From positions 1 through 64,000 of the forward strand of contig DASZZM010000096.1 of the NCBI GenBank assembly GCA_035544895.1: a DNA stretch of 64,000 bases, given 5' to 3'. Shown here piece after piece: positions 45,192-53,733 of the stretch. The translations under genes and the position numbers were made by a program. Within the stretch, counting starts at the first letter, position 1; every line of letters begins with the position of its first letter. Below the pieces are notes generated by a model that did not search any database, was not told the DNA's origin, and was given only the letters and a program-made list of their open reading frames with translations. This DNA is from JASLEW01 sp035544895. Its GTDB lineage: Bacteria > Acidobacteriota > Thermoanaerobaculia > Multivoradales > UBA5704.

Positions 45192-45221
45192 CTTATAGAC
45201 TATCAGACCCCTTCGACACAA
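45192..45221 (-). promoter_or_regulatory. Promoter of the DEAD-box helicase gene
   Basis: Minus strand TTGTGT, an 18-base spacer, TATAAG, then nine bases to the ATG at 45182. Leaderless geometry. Confidence 0.55.
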
Positions 45222-45262
45222 GCACGGGGTCGCAAAAAGCCCTATAGCGGGTCAGAATCTGG

Positions 45263-45268
45263 TACACT
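45263..45268 (+). promoter_or_regulatory. -10 box of the HTH regulator gene
   Basis: TACACT, eight bases, then the ATG at 45277. Leaderless geometry. Confidence 0.55.
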
Positions 45269-45276
45269 TCCGCACT

Positions 45277-45729
45277 ATGGCCCACATAGAGCAGGTCGCG
45301 CGTTACTCCAAGCTGCTCCGGCACGCCATCCGGGCGGCGGGCTTCACCGTGGCCGGTGTCGAGCGCAAGCTGGGCATCGGCGAGAAGGGGCTGCAGCGCA
45401 TCCTCAACGGCCGGGTCGACCTCAAGATGCGGCACGTTTTCGAGGTCTTGCGGGTCATCGGGGTGCCCGAGGACGAATTCTTCGCGGCGGCCATTCGCCC
45501 GCTGCGCCAGCGCCGCTCGCGCGCCGAGCTCTTCGCGGCCTTCCGCCGCATCGGCTACCGCGGCGAGGAGCTCTTCCCGTTCGACGAGCCGGGCCCGTCG
45601 CCGGAAGACTTCGACCAGATCGTCGACGACGCCCTGGACCGCGCCCTCGAACGCCGCGTCCGCCAGGGCAAGCACCTGCCCGATCTCCCGCCGCCAACTG
45701 ACGCGGAAGAGCCGCCCGTGATTGACTAA
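45277..45729 (+). CDS. XRE-like helix-turn-helix protein
   Basis: A 150-residue protein. Residues about 8-65 are a Cro/CI-type HTH (LLRHAIRAAGFTVAGVERKL, GEKGLQRILNGRVDLKMRHV, FEVLRVIGVPEDEFF). The remainder is charged and helical (SPEDFDQIVDDALDRALERR) and ends in a Pro/Glu tail, perhaps a dimerisation region. It probably regulates itself or the divergent helicase gene; targets are unknown. Confidence 0.85.
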   Translation: MAHIEQVARYSKLLRHAIRAAGFTVAGVERKLGIGEKGLQRILNGRVDLKMRHVFEVLRVIGVPEDEFFAAAIRPLRQRRSRAELFAAFRRIGYRGEELFPFDEPGPSPEDFDQIVDDALDRALERRVRQGKHLPDLPPPTDAEEPPVID

Positions 45730-45810
45730 GAACCAAACCCGAGGGCCGTGCGCTGGAGATCGTCGCGCGTCATGCCTTCAGTGTAAGCCAAGGTGACCCG
45801 GAAGGTCGAG

Positions 45811-47187
45811 TTAGACGAGCCCGAGCGCGCTGTAGAGGGCGAGCCAGGCGGCCGCGACGTCGCCGGACGAGGGGGTGGGGCAGGGGAGCGGCGCGGGCAG
45901 CGGGGCCTCTCCGCGGCTGAGGGCGCCGAGGAGGCGGGCGAGATCCGGGGCAGCGGCTTCGGCGGGCAGCAGGAGACCTCCGCAGGCGGGGACGCGCTCG
46001 GCGAGGGCGCCAAGCGCACTAGCGATTACGGGGACGCCGGCGGAAGAGCACTCGTCGAGAACGAGGCTGTAGGACTCCGGGACGATCGACAGGAGCAGGG
46101 CGAGGTCCACCCGGTCGCCGAGCAGCAGGGAGGGGAGCGAACCGTAACGGTAATAGCCGCGCACGCGCACGCGGCTTGAGGGGAAGCGGCGCCAGCGGGC
46201 GAGGAGCCGCCAGTCGCCGCCGCCGCCGTAGACACTGAAACGGAGCCCTTCTCCGGCGCCGGCAAGCGCCACAAGGGTCTCGTCAAAGAACAGCGCTCCC
46301 TTGTGCGGCTGCGCGCCGCCGAGAAAGGCCACATGGACCGGGGAGAGTACGCGGTCCCTTCCGGCCGTTCGCCGTCTGCCGTCCGAAGAGGGCGGGATCA
46401 CCCGTGCCGGCGCCGATGCAGTGGTGAGGGCAGGAAACAGGTCCAGGTAGGCACGGCGCAGGAACTCCGACGGGAAGATCAGAGTATCGGCGCCCGCCAG
46501 GAGCTCTTGGGCCACGGCGCGGCGTTCCTCCTGGAACCCGACGGCGACCTCAGGCCAGTCCTGGTGCAGGCAGCGCAGGCAGCGCTGGGCGTCGCGCGAG
46601 TAGGCGCAGAAGCGCGGCGGCTCGGTGCTTTCCAGCAGGTGGGGCCGCAGGCAGAAGGCGCTGAAGTCGTGCAGCGCCAGAAGCAGCCTCAATCCGTCCT
46701 GCCGGAGGCGCAGCAGCGAGCCGAGCGGCAGTCCGGCGAGCCCTTCGACGACCAGGGCGCGGCTTCCCACCGCCTCGGCCGCCTGGTGGACCGCAGCCTC
46801 GAAGGCTGGATCGGCGAGGCCGACCGCCGCCAGCGGACCTCCGGGGATGGCCAGGGCATGGCGGCGCCTTCCGTCCTGGAGCTCCAGCCGGTAACCGCCT
46901 CCGGGCTCGGGGTGGAGCAGGGCAACCGCCCGCCGCTCGGCCTCTGCGGCGAGACGGCAAAGGAGCTGTGCCTGGACGCCTCCCAGACGCGGAGCCGGTG
47001 GGACGGCGGCGACGTTGAGTACGGAAGCGCGGAAGCCGGGTGGCGCGGCCGTTGCCGGCCGAAAAGAGCGGCGCCGGCGGACCTCGAGCCAGCGGTCCCA
47101 GGCGCGGTCGCGCGCGGCGCGCACGCCTTCGCCGCGCAGCACGCGCCACGCTACGCCGGCCAAGCCGAACGCGCCGCTGGCTTTCAT
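45811..47187 (-). CDS. Glycosyltransferase, GT4-like
   Basis: A 458-residue protein. The C-terminal half (about 270-458) resembles the GT-B nucleotide-sugar domain: HVAFLGGAQPHKGALFFDE, LRFSVYGGGGDWRLLARW, VRVRGYYRYGSLPSLL, and the acceptor/donor loop VPESYSLVLDECSSAGVPVI. The N-terminal half is divergent and contains a Cys cluster (FCAYSRDAQRCLRCLHQDW). It probably adds sugars to a surface polysaccharide or glycan. GGAG precedes the chosen ATG (MKASGAFGLAGVAW). It lies 82 bases after the GT2-GT4 gene on the same strand, likely one operon. Confidence 0.85.
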   Translation of the reverse strand: MKASGAFGLAGVAWRVLRGEGVRAARDRAWDRWLEVRRRRSFRPATAAPPGFRASVLNVAAVPPAPRLGGVQAQLLCRLAAEAERRAVALLHPEPGGGYRLELQDGRRRHALAIPGGPLAAVGLADPAFEAAVHQAAEAVGSRALVVEGLAGLPLGSLLRLRQDGLRLLLALHDFSAFCLRPHLLESTEPPRFCAYSRDAQRCLRCLHQDWPEVAVGFQEERRAVAQELLAGADTLIFPSEFLRRAYLDLFPALTTASAPARVIPPSSDGRRRTAGRDRVLSPVHVAFLGGAQPHKGALFFDETLVALAGAGEGLRFSVYGGGGDWRLLARWRRFPSSRVRVRGYYRYGSLPSLLLGDRVDLALLLSIVPESYSLVLDECSSAGVPVIASALGALAERVPACGGLLLPAEAAAPDLARLLGALSRGEAPLPAPLPCPTPSSGDVAAAWLALYSALGLV

Positions 47188-47269
47188 CACAGCTCCAGCC
47201 CTGATTTCCTCGCCTGGACCGATTGCGCGATCGACGAACCATCTACCCGGTCCCTTGCGGTGCTCCCCT

Positions 47270-49453
47270 TCACTCTGACGACCTCCGGGAGGCGAGCACC
47301 CGGGCGTAGACCTCTTCGACTTCCTCGGCGTGCTCGGCCGCGTCCTTGACCGGCGGCAGGCGGCTGGCCCAGCGCTCGAGCAGGCCGGGCTCGGCGGCCA
47401 GACGCTCGATCCACGCGGTGAGCTGCTCGGGATGGTCGGGATCGAAGAGCGCGCCGGCTTCACCTTGCAGTTGGTCCGGCAGCATCTCGGCGAGGGCGCC
47501 GCGCCGGCTCGCCAGGACCGGGACGCCGTGATGCATCGCCTCGCGCGCCACCAGGCCGAAGCTTTCGAGGCCGAGCGAGGGCACGATCAGCAGGTCCAGC
47601 CCGGCGAAGACCTCGGCCTTGGCCGCCTCTTCGAAGCGCCCCGGGAAGTCGACCGCGCCGGCGCCGCGCACGCTTTCGAGCTCGCGGATGTAGGCAGGAT
47701 CGATTGTAGAGTCGCCCCAGACGGACAGCCGCGCGCGGCTCGGCTCGATCGGAGCAAAGGCCGCCACCGCCACGTGGATGCCCTTGTGCGGCAGGATCGA
47801 GGCGATCACGCCGCAGCGCAGCGGAGCGCCCGCGGCGCGGCCGGGCCGCGGCAGGCGGGGGGCGAGCTCGACGCCGTAGGACACCACGTGAACGGCGTCG
47901 GCGGCGCGCAGCCAGCCGAGCCGCAGGTAGCTGTCGCGGATGAAGCACGAGCCGGCGAGGAAAGCGTCGGCGCCGCGCAGGCCGCGGCGGGTGAGCCTGG
48001 CCCGCCAGGAGTAGAGCAGCCGGTTGAGCAGCGGCGAGGGGGGAAGGCTGGTCAGCGGCAAGCAGGCGGCGCACTTGCCGGCCGCCGGGCCGGAGCAGAG
48101 CTGCCGCCGCCAGTCGAGCAGATTGGCCCGCGCGCAAGGCGGCCACCAGTCCTGGAGCTGGTAGAGGATGGGGATGCGACGGCGGCGCACCGGCTCGAGC
48201 AGCGATGCCGTGTGCCCGGCCAGGTGGTGGACGTGGACGAGCTCGGGCCGCACTTCGTCGAGCAGGCGGGCGAAATCGCCCTCGAGCAGGCGGCTGCGCA
48301 GGGCGTTGCGCGACAGCGGATCGGGCTCGTCGAAGTTGCGCACCATCAGGCGCACACGCACCCCGGCGTCGAGCAGCTCGATGGCGTCGCCCAGCGTGCG
48401 CGACGGGTCGGCGATGCGGCTGTAGACCGCGACATCGCGGTGCGCGGCCTGGCGGCGGGCGAGCCAGGCGGCGTAGAGCTCGGTGCCGGCATGGTTCCAG
48501 GGCGGCCAGCCGTGCACGACGTGGAGAACTCGCCGCGGCCCTCCCGGGCGCGTTCCCCCGGTCCGGCGCGGCGGGACGAGCGCGGCAACCACCCGCTCGC
48601 GCGCCGGACGGATGGGATCGTCGCGCATGAAGCGCGCCACCGTCGGCAGGTACTCCGGGTGCAGCCGGCGGAGCCTGCGGTGGGCGGCGCGGACCCGGCC
48701 GTGCCGCGACCTGCCGAAGCTGCGGTGCCCCTCGTGGAAGACGAACGTCGCGTCGTCGAGCACGTGGCAGTAGCCGGCCTTGAGCGCCCGCATGCAGAAC
48801 TCGCTCTCCTCGCCGTACCCCAACCCGAAGCTGGCGCGGTCGAACAGGCCGAGCCCGTCGAGGGCCTTCCTCTTGATGAAGAGGCAGACCCCGACGCCGG
48901 TCGGCAGGCGCGGGTAGGCGCGCAGCGAGCATTTCTCGACGAGGATGCCGAAGCTCTTGGCGTCCCATCCGGCGGGCAGCGCGTTGGCGGCCAGGAAACG
49001 CGGCAGCGAGCAGATCGTGGCGCTATTGGAAAAAGGGGTGGCGGTCGCGATCTCCGGAGCCGAGTAGGCCGCCTGGCGCAGCTTGGAGAGCCAGCCGGCA
49101 GTCACTCGCGTGTCGCTGTTGAGCAGCACGACGTCGCGCTCGGATGCCGCCATGCCCAGGTTCACGCTGGCGACGAAGCCCTGGCGCTCGGCGTTGGCGA
49201 GCACCCGCACACCTTCGGCAAGATCTGCGGTCAGGCGCGCCGCGAGCTCGGCCACCGCCTCCGGCTGCGGGCCGTCGAGCACGAGCAGCAGCCGGTTGCC
49301 CGCGAGGTCGGTATGGGCGGCGAGCGAAGCGGCGCAGCGGGCCAGCTCGCCGGCCGCGCCATGGACGGGAACGATCACGTCGACCGGGCCGGGCGCGCGG
49401 TCAGGCGGGACGCGCGCCGGGTCGCCGGCGAGCGGGAGGGGCGGGCGTCTCAT
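47270..49453 (-). CDS. Two-domain glycosyltransferase, GT2 plus GT4
   Basis: A 727-residue fusion. Residues about 20-265 are a GT2 domain: VDVIVPVHGAAGELARCAAS, VLLNSDTRVTAGWLSKLRQA (the DxD-like metal motif) and YGEESEFCMRALKAG. Residues about 310-727 are a GT4 domain: VLHVVHGWPPWNHAGTELYA, VHVHHLAGHT, CGVIASILPHKGIHVAVAAF and PSLGLESFGLVAREAMHHGV. A Cys cluster (QLCSGPAAGKCAACLPLT) in the N-lobe of GT4 recalls the one in the neighbouring gene. Two linked transferases suggest successive additions to one glycan. It is divergent from the epimerase gene. Confidence 0.92.
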   Translation of the reverse strand: MRRPPLPLAGDPARVPPDRAPGPVDVIVPVHGAAGELARCAASLAAHTDLAGNRLLLVLDGPQPEAVAELAARLTADLAEGVRVLANAERQGFVASVNLGMAASERDVVLLNSDTRVTAGWLSKLRQAAYSAPEIATATPFSNSATICSLPRFLAANALPAGWDAKSFGILVEKCSLRAYPRLPTGVGVCLFIKRKALDGLGLFDRASFGLGYGEESEFCMRALKAGYCHVLDDATFVFHEGHRSFGRSRHGRVRAAHRRLRRLHPEYLPTVARFMRDDPIRPARERVVAALVPPRRTGGTRPGGPRRVLHVVHGWPPWNHAGTELYAAWLARRQAAHRDVAVYSRIADPSRTLGDAIELLDAGVRVRLMVRNFDEPDPLSRNALRSRLLEGDFARLLDEVRPELVHVHHLAGHTASLLEPVRRRRIPILYQLQDWWPPCARANLLDWRRQLCSGPAAGKCAACLPLTSLPPSPLLNRLLYSWRARLTRRGLRGADAFLAGSCFIRDSYLRLGWLRAADAVHVVSYGVELAPRLPRPGRAAGAPLRCGVIASILPHKGIHVAVAAFAPIEPSRARLSVWGDSTIDPAYIRELESVRGAGAVDFPGRFEEAAKAEVFAGLDLLIVPSLGLESFGLVAREAMHHGVPVLASRRGALAEMLPDQLQGEAGALFDPDHPEQLTAWIERLAAEPGLLERWASRLPPVKDAAEHAEEVEEVYARVLASRRSSE

Positions 49454-49552
49454 GCGGCTGAGACGAAACTCGTTGGAGCGCGAGAGGGAGGGGGAGGGGC
49501 CAACTAGAAGGAATCTCCAGACTGCGGCAACCTATCATGAGCGGAGTTGGAG

Positions 49553-49558
49553 TAAGCT
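49553..49558 (+). promoter_or_regulatory. -10 box of the epimerase gene
   Basis: TAAGCT, eight bases, then the ATG at 49567. Leaderless geometry; supports this start over an ATG 30 bases upstream. Confidence 0.4.
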
Positions 49559-49566
49559 TTTGCGGC

Positions 49567-50547
49567 ATGGCGGGCGGTGGGGACCGGCGGCGCCGGACCG
49601 TTTGCATCACCGGTGGCGCGGGCTTCATCGGCTCCCATCTGGCCGATGCCTTCGTCGCTGCCGGGGACCGTGTCCTGGTGATCGACGACCTCTCCGGCGG
49701 CCGGCGGGAGAACGTGCCCGGCGGCGCCGAGCTGCTCGTGCACGACATCCGTTCGCCCGAGGCGGCGGAGGCGGTCGAGCGGCAGGGGATCGACCTGCTG
49801 GTCCACCACGCCGCCCAGATGGAGGTCCGGCGCTCGGTCGAGGACCCGGCCTTCGATGCCCAGGTCAACATCGTCGGTACCCTCAACCTGCTGGAGGCGG
49901 CGCGCCGGGGAGGCGTCCGCCAGGTCCTCTTTGCCTCGACCGGCGGCGCCATCTACGGCGAACAGGAGGTTTACCCGGCCGGAGAGGACCACCCGCAGCG
50001 GCCGCTCTCGCCGTATGGCGTGAGCAAGCTCGCAGTCGAACGCTACCTTTTCTTCTACCACGTGACCCACCGGCTCGACGCCGTCTGCCTGCGCTACGCC
50101 AACGTCTACGGCGAGCGGCAGAACCCGCATGGCGAGGCGGGTGTAGTGGCGATCTTCCTCGAGCGGCTGCTCGCCGGGCGGGCTCCGGTCATCAACGGCA
50201 GCGGCCGGCAAACGCGCGACTACATCCATGTCTCGGACGTCGTGCGCGCCAATCTGGCCGCGGCCGGCCGTCCAGGCTTCCACGTCTATAACGTGGGCAC
50301 CGGGATCGAGACCTCGGTTCTGGACCTCTACCGCGAGCTGGCGCGCGCTGCCGGCAGCGACCTGGCGCCGCGCCATGGGCCGGCCAAGCCGGGCGAGCAG
50401 CAGCGCTCGGTCATCGACGCCACCCGCGTGCGCAGCGACCTCGGCCTCCCTCCGCCCCTTCCGCTTGCCACCGGCCTCGCCCGGACTGCCGCCTGGTTCC
50501 GCCGGGACCACGGCCCCCGCCCTCTCGCGGCGGGAATCGCGTCTTAG
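49567..50547 (+). CDS. NAD-dependent sugar-nucleotide epimerase/dehydratase (GalE-like)
   Basis: A 326-residue extended short-chain dehydrogenase. The NAD motif is CITGGAGFIGSHLADAF; the catalytic Ser/Tyr-x3-Lys are in FASTGGAIYG and SPYGVSKLAVERY. RYANVYGERQNPHGEAGVVA and GSGRQTRDYIHVSDVV are typical of UDP-glucose 4-epimerase-like enzymes. Exact substrate is uncertain. It is divergent from the glycosyltransferase operon and probably supplies its activated sugar. The diguanylate cyclase gene converges on it, four bases away. Confidence 0.92.
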   Translation: MAGGGDRRRRTVCITGGAGFIGSHLADAFVAAGDRVLVIDDLSGGRRENVPGGAELLVHDIRSPEAAEAVERQGIDLLVHHAAQMEVRRSVEDPAFDAQVNIVGTLNLLEAARRGGVRQVLFASTGGAIYGEQEVYPAGEDHPQRPLSPYGVSKLAVERYLFFYHVTHRLDAVCLRYANVYGERQNPHGEAGVVAIFLERLLAGRAPVINGSGRQTRDYIHVSDVVRANLAAAGRPGFHVYNVGTGIETSVLDLYRELARAAGSDLAPRHGPAKPGEQQRSVIDATRVRSDLGLPPPLPLATGLARTAAWFRRDHGPRPLAAGIAS

Positions 50548-50550
50548 CCT

Positions 50551-51687
50551 TCAGGGGCCCCGCAGGCGATTCCGGCCGGCCTGCTTGGCGGCGTAGAGGC
50601 GCTCGTCGGCGCGGGCGAGGAGGTCGGCGGGGGATTCTCCATCGGCAGGGAAGACCGCGATGCCCAGGCTGAGAGTGACCGGGAGGGCCACGCCGGCCAG
50701 GCGGAGGGGCTGCTCCGCATAGGCCGCCCGGAAGCTCTCCAGCCTCTCCGTCGCGGTCGGCGCGTCGGCCTCGGGAAAGAGAATCACGAACTCCTCGCCG
50801 CCATAGCGGGCGATCAGGTCGGTCCGCCGGAAGAACTGGCGGAGGGCCGAGGCGGCGTGGCACAGGACCGCATCGCCGGCGGCGTGGCCGTGGCGATCGT
50901 TGACTTGCTTGAAGTGGTCGAGGTCGGCCAGGGCGAGGACCAGGGGGCGGCGCGTGCGGCGCGCGGCGGCCAGGTCCTGCTCCAGGCGCTCCTCGACATA
51001 GCGCCGGTTGGGCAGACCGGTAAGCCGATCGTAGATCGAGTCGCGCCAGTGGCCTCCCGCGCGCGAGACGATCACCGCGTTCATCGCGGTGGCCAGGACG
51101 AGGAGGACGAAGCGGCTGACCTGGCTGTCCCAGTTGAAGGCGCCGTAGGGATCGTGGGCAAAGGCGGGTCCCGATAGATCCCACCGCGCCACGCTCCACA
51201 AGACCACGGCGCCGTACTCGAGCAGCGCGGCGGCGCCTGCCGTCAGGCACACCCGGATGTCGTAGCGCAGGCACGTGGCGCCCAAGGCGAGGAAATAGAA
51301 GCTGTACTGGACCTGGCTGTTGGTCGCGGTCAGCGGGTGGCCGGCAAGCAGGAACCCGACGTTGCCGGCGCTTACCAGGCTGACGTCGAGCAGGCTCGAG
51401 AACAGCCCCAGCCATGGCGGCGGTCCCGGCCGGCGCGCCAGCGCCAGGATCGCGGCGCCGAGCAGGAGCGCGGTCGTGGCCACGCCGAGGCCGATCCAGT
51501 TGTCCGGGCTGTGGCGATCGATGAGGACGCTCTTGATCGGAATCACCTCGATGACGCAGAGCATCGCCATCCGCACCCGGGCGGCCAGCAGCTCGCCTTC
51601 GCGCCCGTATTCGCGGCTCAGGGAGTCGGGTGCCTCCCAGGCCTTGGCCCACAGCTCCCGCAGGCCAAAGCGACTCGTGCTGGTCAC
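50551..51687 (-). CDS. Membrane diguanylate cyclase (GGDEF)
   Basis: A 378-residue protein. Residues about 35-205 hold six hydrophobic segments (LGVATTALLLGAAILALARR, SFYFLALGATCLRYD, LLVLATAMNAVIVSRAG). Residues about 215-378 are a GGDEF domain with the active-site motif as RYGGEEFVILFPEAD. RRTD lies exactly five residues upstream, so the product-inhibition I-site is present. It should make cyclic di-GMP. The GTG start follows TAAGAT by six bases (leaderless). It is convergent with the epimerase gene. Confidence 0.93.
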   Translation of the reverse strand: MTSTSRFGLRELWAKAWEAPDSLSREYGREGELLAARVRMAMLCVIEVIPIKSVLIDRHSPDNWIGLGVATTALLLGAAILALARRPGPPPWLGLFSSLLDVSLVSAGNVGFLLAGHPLTATNSQVQYSFYFLALGATCLRYDIRVCLTAGAAALLEYGAVVLWSVARWDLSGPAFAHDPYGAFNWDSQVSRFVLLVLATAMNAVIVSRAGGHWRDSIYDRLTGLPNRRYVEERLEQDLAAARRTRRPLVLALADLDHFKQVNDRHGHAAGDAVLCHAASALRQFFRRTDLIARYGGEEFVILFPEADAPTATERLESFRAAYAEQPLRLAGVALPVTLSLGIAVFPADGESPADLLARADERLYAAKQAGRNRLRGP

Positions 51688-51693
51688 CCGGCT

Positions 51694-51699
51694 ATCTTA
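51694..51699 (-). promoter_or_regulatory. -10 box of the diguanylate cyclase gene
   Basis: Minus strand TAAGAT, six bases, then the GTG at 51687. Leaderless geometry. Confidence 0.5.
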
Positions 51700-51772
51700 C
51701 GCCGCGCTCCAGGCCCGGACGCCGCTGCGATGTCGCGATCGGGGCCTATTCACCTCTCGCCGCAGTTTCGTC

Positions 51773-53668
51773 CTAGCGCGGGGCGGCGGGGATGATGGGG
51801 AGGAGGATCTGGGTGGGGTGCTGCGGGTCGTGGTAGATGGCGTTCTCGGCGACGGCCCAGCGGCGGTTGTCGTTGAGGGGCTCGCCGGTGTTGGGGTTGA
51901 CGTCGAAGCGCGGGAAGTTGCTGCTCGAGATGTCCAGCCGGATGCGGTGCCCGCGGGCGAAGACCAGCGAGGCCGGATACATCTCGATGGTGAAAGCGTA
52001 GACCTTCCCGGGGGTCATCAGCGTCGCCTTCTCGAGGGAGTCGCGGTAGCGGGCGCGGACGATGCTGTCTTCGACGTTCAGCGCTACGCCGGCGGGGAAG
52101 TCGGCGTTGGGAGGGTAGACGTCCACCAGCTTGGCGGTGAAGTCGGTGTCCGCGGCGCTCGAGGAGGCCCAGAGCTTGACCACCAGGCGGCCGGTGACCT
52201 CGACGTCGGCATCGAGCGGAGCCGTCTCGAAGGCCAGGACGTCGTTGCGCGCCGCCAGCGGCCGCGAATCCTCGCACAACCAGAAATCAGGGCGGCAGCG
52301 CTGGTCGGCGGCGCCGCGGAACATCAGACGGTTGTCGCTGCCGTGGGCGGTCAAGGTGTTCTCGCTCGACAGGTTGCCGCCGAGGGTGGGCACCGGATGC
52401 CGGGGATCGAACAGGTAGCGCGTCGGCGGCGCGGCTGCCGGCTTGGCGGCGGACAGGGTGCCGCCGGCATGAATGTAGTACGGCGTCGCGCGGGCGCGGG
52501 CGGGCGGCCACTCCTTCTCCTCGCGCCAGTGGCCGCCGACGAAGATCCGCCCTTCCGGAGTCTTGTGCCCATCGCCGCCTCCCATGACGAAGATGCGGAC
52601 CGGGGGTTCGCGGTCGACGCCGTTGTCGAGGCCCTTGAGCCAATGGTCGAACCAGCGTAGCTGGAACGCCGGGTAGTCGATCGCCGCCTCTCTGCCGAAC
52701 TCCGCCTCCCCCGCAAAGCTCTGCCCCTGGCCGCCATGGGTCCACGGTCCCATGATCAGCCGCTGCAAGCTCTTCTTGGTGCGGGCCAGCTCGGCATAGT
52801 TGAGGTTCGCGGTCGAGCCGCCCCAGGAGTCGTACCAGCCGCCGACGTGGTAGACGGGGATGTCTTTGTACTCGGCCAGGTGATCCACCACGCTCGCTCC
52901 CATGTCCTTCCAGTAGGCGTCGTCGTCGCCGTGGCTCATCGCCTCGACCAGCCACTCCTCGTAGTCCGGCGCCAGGGCGAGCGGCGTGGTGCCGCGGCGC
53001 AGCGGCAATCCGCGGACGTACTCGCGGACCTGTTCGCGCAGGCCGCCAAGGACCGCCCCCGCCCGCGGATCGATGTTGGGCAGGCGCACCGGCGACGGAG
53101 TAAAGCCAAGGTTCAAGATCCAGTTGAGGAAGCGCAGCTCGAAGGCGCCATGGTGGCGGATCCCGTAGAGCCCGTAGTTGGACATCGCATCCACCGGGAT
53201 CATCGTCTTGAGGAAGGGCGCGTTCGCGAGGGCCAGCGCGTGCTGCGTGCCGCCGGGGTAGGAGCCTCCGACCGTGCCGATGCCGCCGTCGCACCAGGGC
53301 TGGGCGCCGATCCAGCTCGCCGTGTCGTAGCCGTCGCGCCCGTCGTCGCGGTGCGGCCGCCACCGCCCCTCGGAGTGGTAGCGGCCGCGCACGTCCTGGC
53401 TGACGAAGACATAGCCGTGCGGGACCAGCATCTGGGCGTAGAAATCCGACCGGTCCTTGTCGTACGGGGTGCGCTCGAGGACGACCGGAAATCTCGCTTC
53501 GACGGCGGCGCCCTGGCGCGCCGGCCGGTAGACATTGGTGGCCAGCCGCACGCCGTCGCGCATCGGCACCATGACGTTCTCGACCACGACCGTGCCATAG
53601 GGCTCGTCCGCGGCCGACACGCCGGCCGCCAGGCAGAGAGCGAGAAGCCAGCCGAGCCGTGGTTTCAT
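51773..53668 (-). CDS. Exported S15/CocE-type peptidase or ester hydrolase
   Basis: A 631-residue alpha/beta hydrolase with signal peptide LGWLLALCLAAGVSA. The nucleophile Ser is in VGGSYPGGTQ (GxSYxG), the acid probably lies in the segment ending WFDHWLKG, and the His is in MGPWTHGGQG. Residues about 400-631 form the jelly-roll C-terminal domain (FDPRHPVPTLGGNL, RLDISSSNFPRFDVNPNTGE). This is the X-Pro dipeptidyl-peptidase S15 / CocE / alpha-amino acid ester hydrolase family; which substrate applies is not clear. GGGAGG seven bases before the ATG fixes the start; TATGAT further upstream may be the -10. Confidence 0.92.
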   Translation of the reverse strand: MKPRLGWLLALCLAAGVSAADEPYGTVVVENVMVPMRDGVRLATNVYRPARQGAAVEARFPVVLERTPYDKDRSDFYAQMLVPHGYVFVSQDVRGRYHSEGRWRPHRDDGRDGYDTASWIGAQPWCDGGIGTVGGSYPGGTQHALALANAPFLKTMIPVDAMSNYGLYGIRHHGAFELRFLNWILNLGFTPSPVRLPNIDPRAGAVLGGLREQVREYVRGLPLRRGTTPLALAPDYEEWLVEAMSHGDDDAYWKDMGASVVDHLAEYKDIPVYHVGGWYDSWGGSTANLNYAELARTKKSLQRLIMGPWTHGGQGQSFAGEAEFGREAAIDYPAFQLRWFDHWLKGLDNGVDREPPVRIFVMGGGDGHKTPEGRIFVGGHWREEKEWPPARARATPYYIHAGGTLSAAKPAAAPPTRYLFDPRHPVPTLGGNLSSENTLTAHGSDNRLMFRGAADQRCRPDFWLCEDSRPLAARNDVLAFETAPLDADVEVTGRLVVKLWASSSAADTDFTAKLVDVYPPNADFPAGVALNVEDSIVRARYRDSLEKATLMTPGKVYAFTIEMYPASLVFARGHRIRLDISSSNFPRFDVNPNTGEPLNDNRRWAVAENAIYHDPQHPTQILLPIIPAAPR

Positions 53669-53733
53669 GTGCGCCTCCCGGAGTGCCGCATCATACTTCG
53701 GCGAGGCGCCGGGGCTAGTGGGCTACAGACGGC

